Assembly: GCF_013085345.1 (NCBI RefSeq)
Contig: NZ_JABFAJ010000011.1
Location: 62,001 to 126,000 of the forward strand
DNA length: 64,000 nt
Reading direction: 5' to 3'
Source of the DNA: Isoptericola sediminis
GTDB lineage: Bacteria; Actinomycetota; Actinomycetes; Actinomycetales; Cellulomonadaceae
In this document: positions 63,031 to 64,000 of the stretch, piece after piece
How the letters are laid out: every line of letters starts with the position of its first letter
Numbering within the stretch: the first letter of the stretch is position 1
Translations under genes and position numbers: made by a program
The notes under the pieces: model-generated
Databases searched by the model: none
Told to the model about the DNA's origin: nothing
What the model saw: the letters and a program-made list of their open reading frames with translations, nothing else

Positions 63031-64000
<970 letters not shown>

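Overview
The window is the replication-origin region of a high-GC Gram-positive chromosome, with an accessory region to its left. The order rpmH-rnpA-yidD-yidC-jag-rsmG-parA-parB on the minus strand, then dnaA-dnaN-gnd-recF-dciA-gyrB-gyrA on the plus strand, is the actinobacterial oriC layout. The cca / Nudix / DUF6049 / murJ / pseudokinase / trxB / trxA block also matches the left flank of oriC in Actinobacteria. High GC, frequent GTG starts, an inositol-1-phosphate synthase and a PASTA-domain penicillin-binding protein fit this. The gene set suggests a member of the Micrococcales, perhaps near Cellulomonas, Isoptericola or Promicromonospora, but the genus is an inference.

1-7.3 kb is a sugar-utilisation island. 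It has a truncated Tat-exported protein, two ABC permeases, a lipoprotein binding protein, a LacI regulator, a DUF2961/GH172 enzyme and a GH32 fructosidase. The same 13-bp operator occurs in opposite orientations at both promoters. The gene content suggests uptake and cleavage of fructo-oligosaccharides or difructose anhydride.

7.3-18.2 kb is a mosaic accessory region. It carries an MFS exporter, an ECF sigma factor coupled to a single-pass membrane protein with a duplicated outer domain, a HipBA toxin-antitoxin pair, fragments of a hydrolase and an MFS gene, an XRE regulator, a Nudix hydrolase, small NTF2-like and cupin proteins, a possible transposase scar, and a TetR-hydrolase pair with a palindromic operator.

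18.2-30.3 kb holds replication, translation and cell-wall genes: dnaB interrupted by a 427-residue intein with a LAGLIDADG endonuclease, a MATE exporter, an AbiEi/DUF559-like gene flanked by two copies of a 56-bp palindrome, rplI-rpsR-ssb-rpsF, a class A penicillin-binding protein, and PadR-ino1. A cluster of DnaA-box-like 9-mers lies between dnaB and the MATE gene.

30.5-48 kb has two MFS transporters, a LOV-GAF-SpoIIE phosphatase that is probably blue-light regulated, cca, a Nudix protein, DUF6049, murJ and its separate pseudokinase partner, thioredoxin reductase and thioredoxin, a PLP aminotransferase and a D-Ala-D-Ala ligase-like enzyme.

48-64 kb is the segregation and origin region. Six parS sites lie between 47.9 and 52 kb; three are the centres of long perfect palindromes of 30, 40 and 44 bp, two of which sit directly behind parB and jag like terminators, and one is inside parA. 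DnaA boxes occur in front of dnaA, between dnaA and dnaN, and in front of gyrB. gyrA runs off the right edge. I saw no tRNA, rRNA or CRISPR array.
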